DNA from: CAYUAI01 sp964442745
GTDB lineage: Bacteria > Pseudomonadota > Gammaproteobacteria > S012-40
Direction: 5' to 3'
NCBI GenBank assembly: GCA_964442745.1
Contig: CAYUAI010000039.1
Coordinates: 1-35,721, forward strand
DNA length: 35,721 bases
Both the position numbers and the translations under genes were made by a program. The notes under the pieces are model-generated. The model had not been told where the DNA came from and did not search any database. It saw nothing but the letters and a program-made list of their open reading frames with translations. Shown in pieces: positions 35,033 through 35,721 of the stretch; position 1 is the first letter of the stretch; each line of letters begins with the position of its first letter.

Positions 35033-35530
35033 CTAAGCATTTAATATTTTTTCATAAACCAAAAAATCACGACCTCCCCGGTGATAACCTCGATCGGGCA
35101 CACGAACAAATCCGGATAATTCATACAAATAATGCGCCGCTTGCATGCTTGCTTGCGTCGATAAAAGCATTTTTGAAAAACCGGCCTGGGTTGCATCATC
35201 AATAGCCGCGACAACAAGTAGCCTACCTAGACCGTTGCTTCGATACTCTGATTTAACAGCCAGCAAATGCATCTCTGCTTCATTAGCTTGCGCTAATCGA
35301 CAGGCAAGCGAATTCGGAGATACGACGATCACGAGGCCAGCTAATGTCAAATTTTTCATTGCCCTAGCGCCAATCATTTTCCCTCGGCTTCTAACCGCAG
35401 AAGGTTCGAATAAAGAAGTCGCAACGCCCGGATCAACAAAACCACCATCCACATAAACGCGTGATAACAATTCCGATACTTCTAAATCCATTATTTCCAA
35501 TGAATCGGCGGTATTAATATGAAAATCCAT
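35033..35530 (-). CDS. GNAT-family N-acetyltransferase
   Basis: A 165-residue single-domain acetyltransferase. The acetyl-CoA motif is AEMHLLAVKSEYRSNGLGRLLVVAAI-like, with Arg-Ser-Asn-Gly-Leu-Gly as the Arg-x2-Gly-x-Gly core (about residues 97-102), and LYELSGFVRVPDRGYHRGGRDFLVYEK near the end is typical of motif B. The substrate cannot be read from the sequence. It has no signal peptide. It is convergent with the PEP-CTERM gene and stands at the right end of the window; no partner such as an antitoxin is adjacent, and the length is typical of general GNATs rather than toxins. Confidence 0.85.
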   Translation of the reverse strand: MDFHINTADSLEIMDLEVSELLSRVYVDGGFVDPGVATSLFEPSAVRSRGKMIGARAMKNLTLAGLVIVVSPNSLACRLAQANEAEMHLLAVKSEYRSNGLGRLLVVAAIDDATQAGFSKMLLSTQASMQAAHYLYELSGFVRVPDRGYHRGGRDFLVYEKILNA

Positions 35531-35721
35531 TAGAATTCTTTTTCAACATTTTTATGTACTTAATATTTAAGTTAGGAATGGGCACGCAATAACTTCCCTG
35601 TTTGGCGCCCAGATTGGGTTTGTATTCGCTCGTTCTGAGTGAACAAAAGTGCAGGAATAGTCGTTCTATACCCGTGGCGTTTGAGATTTAGGCTTTATTA
35701 CGGCCCTATTTTCACCCTGAC

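Noticed and set aside
35033..35530. A toxin of the GNAT type (toxin-antitoxin pair)
   Set aside because: No small DNA-binding partner gene lies beside it, and the protein looks like a general acetyltransferase.
1..35721. Mobile elements, phage genes, CRISPR arrays, tRNA or rRNA genes
   Set aside because: None was seen by eye: no transposase or integrase motif, no regularly spaced repeats, no cloverleaf or ribosomal sequence.

Overview
This window looks like chromosomal DNA of a gammaproteobacterium outside the enteric group, with GC roughly in the low 40s by eye. The evidence is the conserved block kdsC-lptC-lptA-lptB-rpoN-hpf-ptsN with hprK, rapZ, a mannose-type EIIA and an HPr-like protein behind it, plus ubiC-ubiA, recG, a proteobacterial homogentisate pathway and a PEP-CTERM-type protein. 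I cannot fix the genus from sequence alone. I see no rRNA, tRNA, CRISPR array, insertion sequence or phage gene.

Layout. (1) 1-14003, all on the minus strand, read from right to left: recG, ubiC, ubiA, kdsC, lptC, lptA, lptB, an unusual 618-nt gene-free gap, rpoN, hpf, ptsN, hprK, rapZ, EIIA, ptsH-like, mgtE and a cut-off mtnB. It covers DNA repair, the first two ubiquinone steps, Kdo and LPS export, sigma-54, and the regulatory (nitrogen) PTS. (2) 14248-16227: a small orphan gene with its own promoter, an alpha/beta hydrolase, a Rieske protein and, convergent to them, a HIT protein. (3) 16550-23678, plus strand: a full route from 4-hydroxyphenylpyruvate to acetoacetyl-CoA (hpd, hmgA, fah, maiA, aacS), with a heme-oxygenase-like diiron protein of unknown job placed between maiA and aacS. 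(4) 23692-29427, minus strand: a membrane GGDEF-EAL protein, then the ackA-xfp pair, which turns sugar phosphates into acetyl phosphate and then acetate plus ATP. (5) 29667-35530, accessory-looking: a DUF4124 protein, a CadC-like membrane regulator with TPRs, a divergent secreted cyclase-family protein with altered metal-site residues and an Asp/His tail, a PEP-CTERM-like protein and a GNAT acetyltransferase.

The most interesting points are the diiron-oxygenase-like gene inside the tyrosine-degradation cluster, the HPr kinase whose signature residues are changed although HPr keeps its serine, the secreted cyclase-like protein facing a membrane regulator across a promoter region with spaced TTATC repeats, and the palindrome-rich gap that splits lptB from rpoN. 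All functions are read from motifs and gene order; no database search was run.
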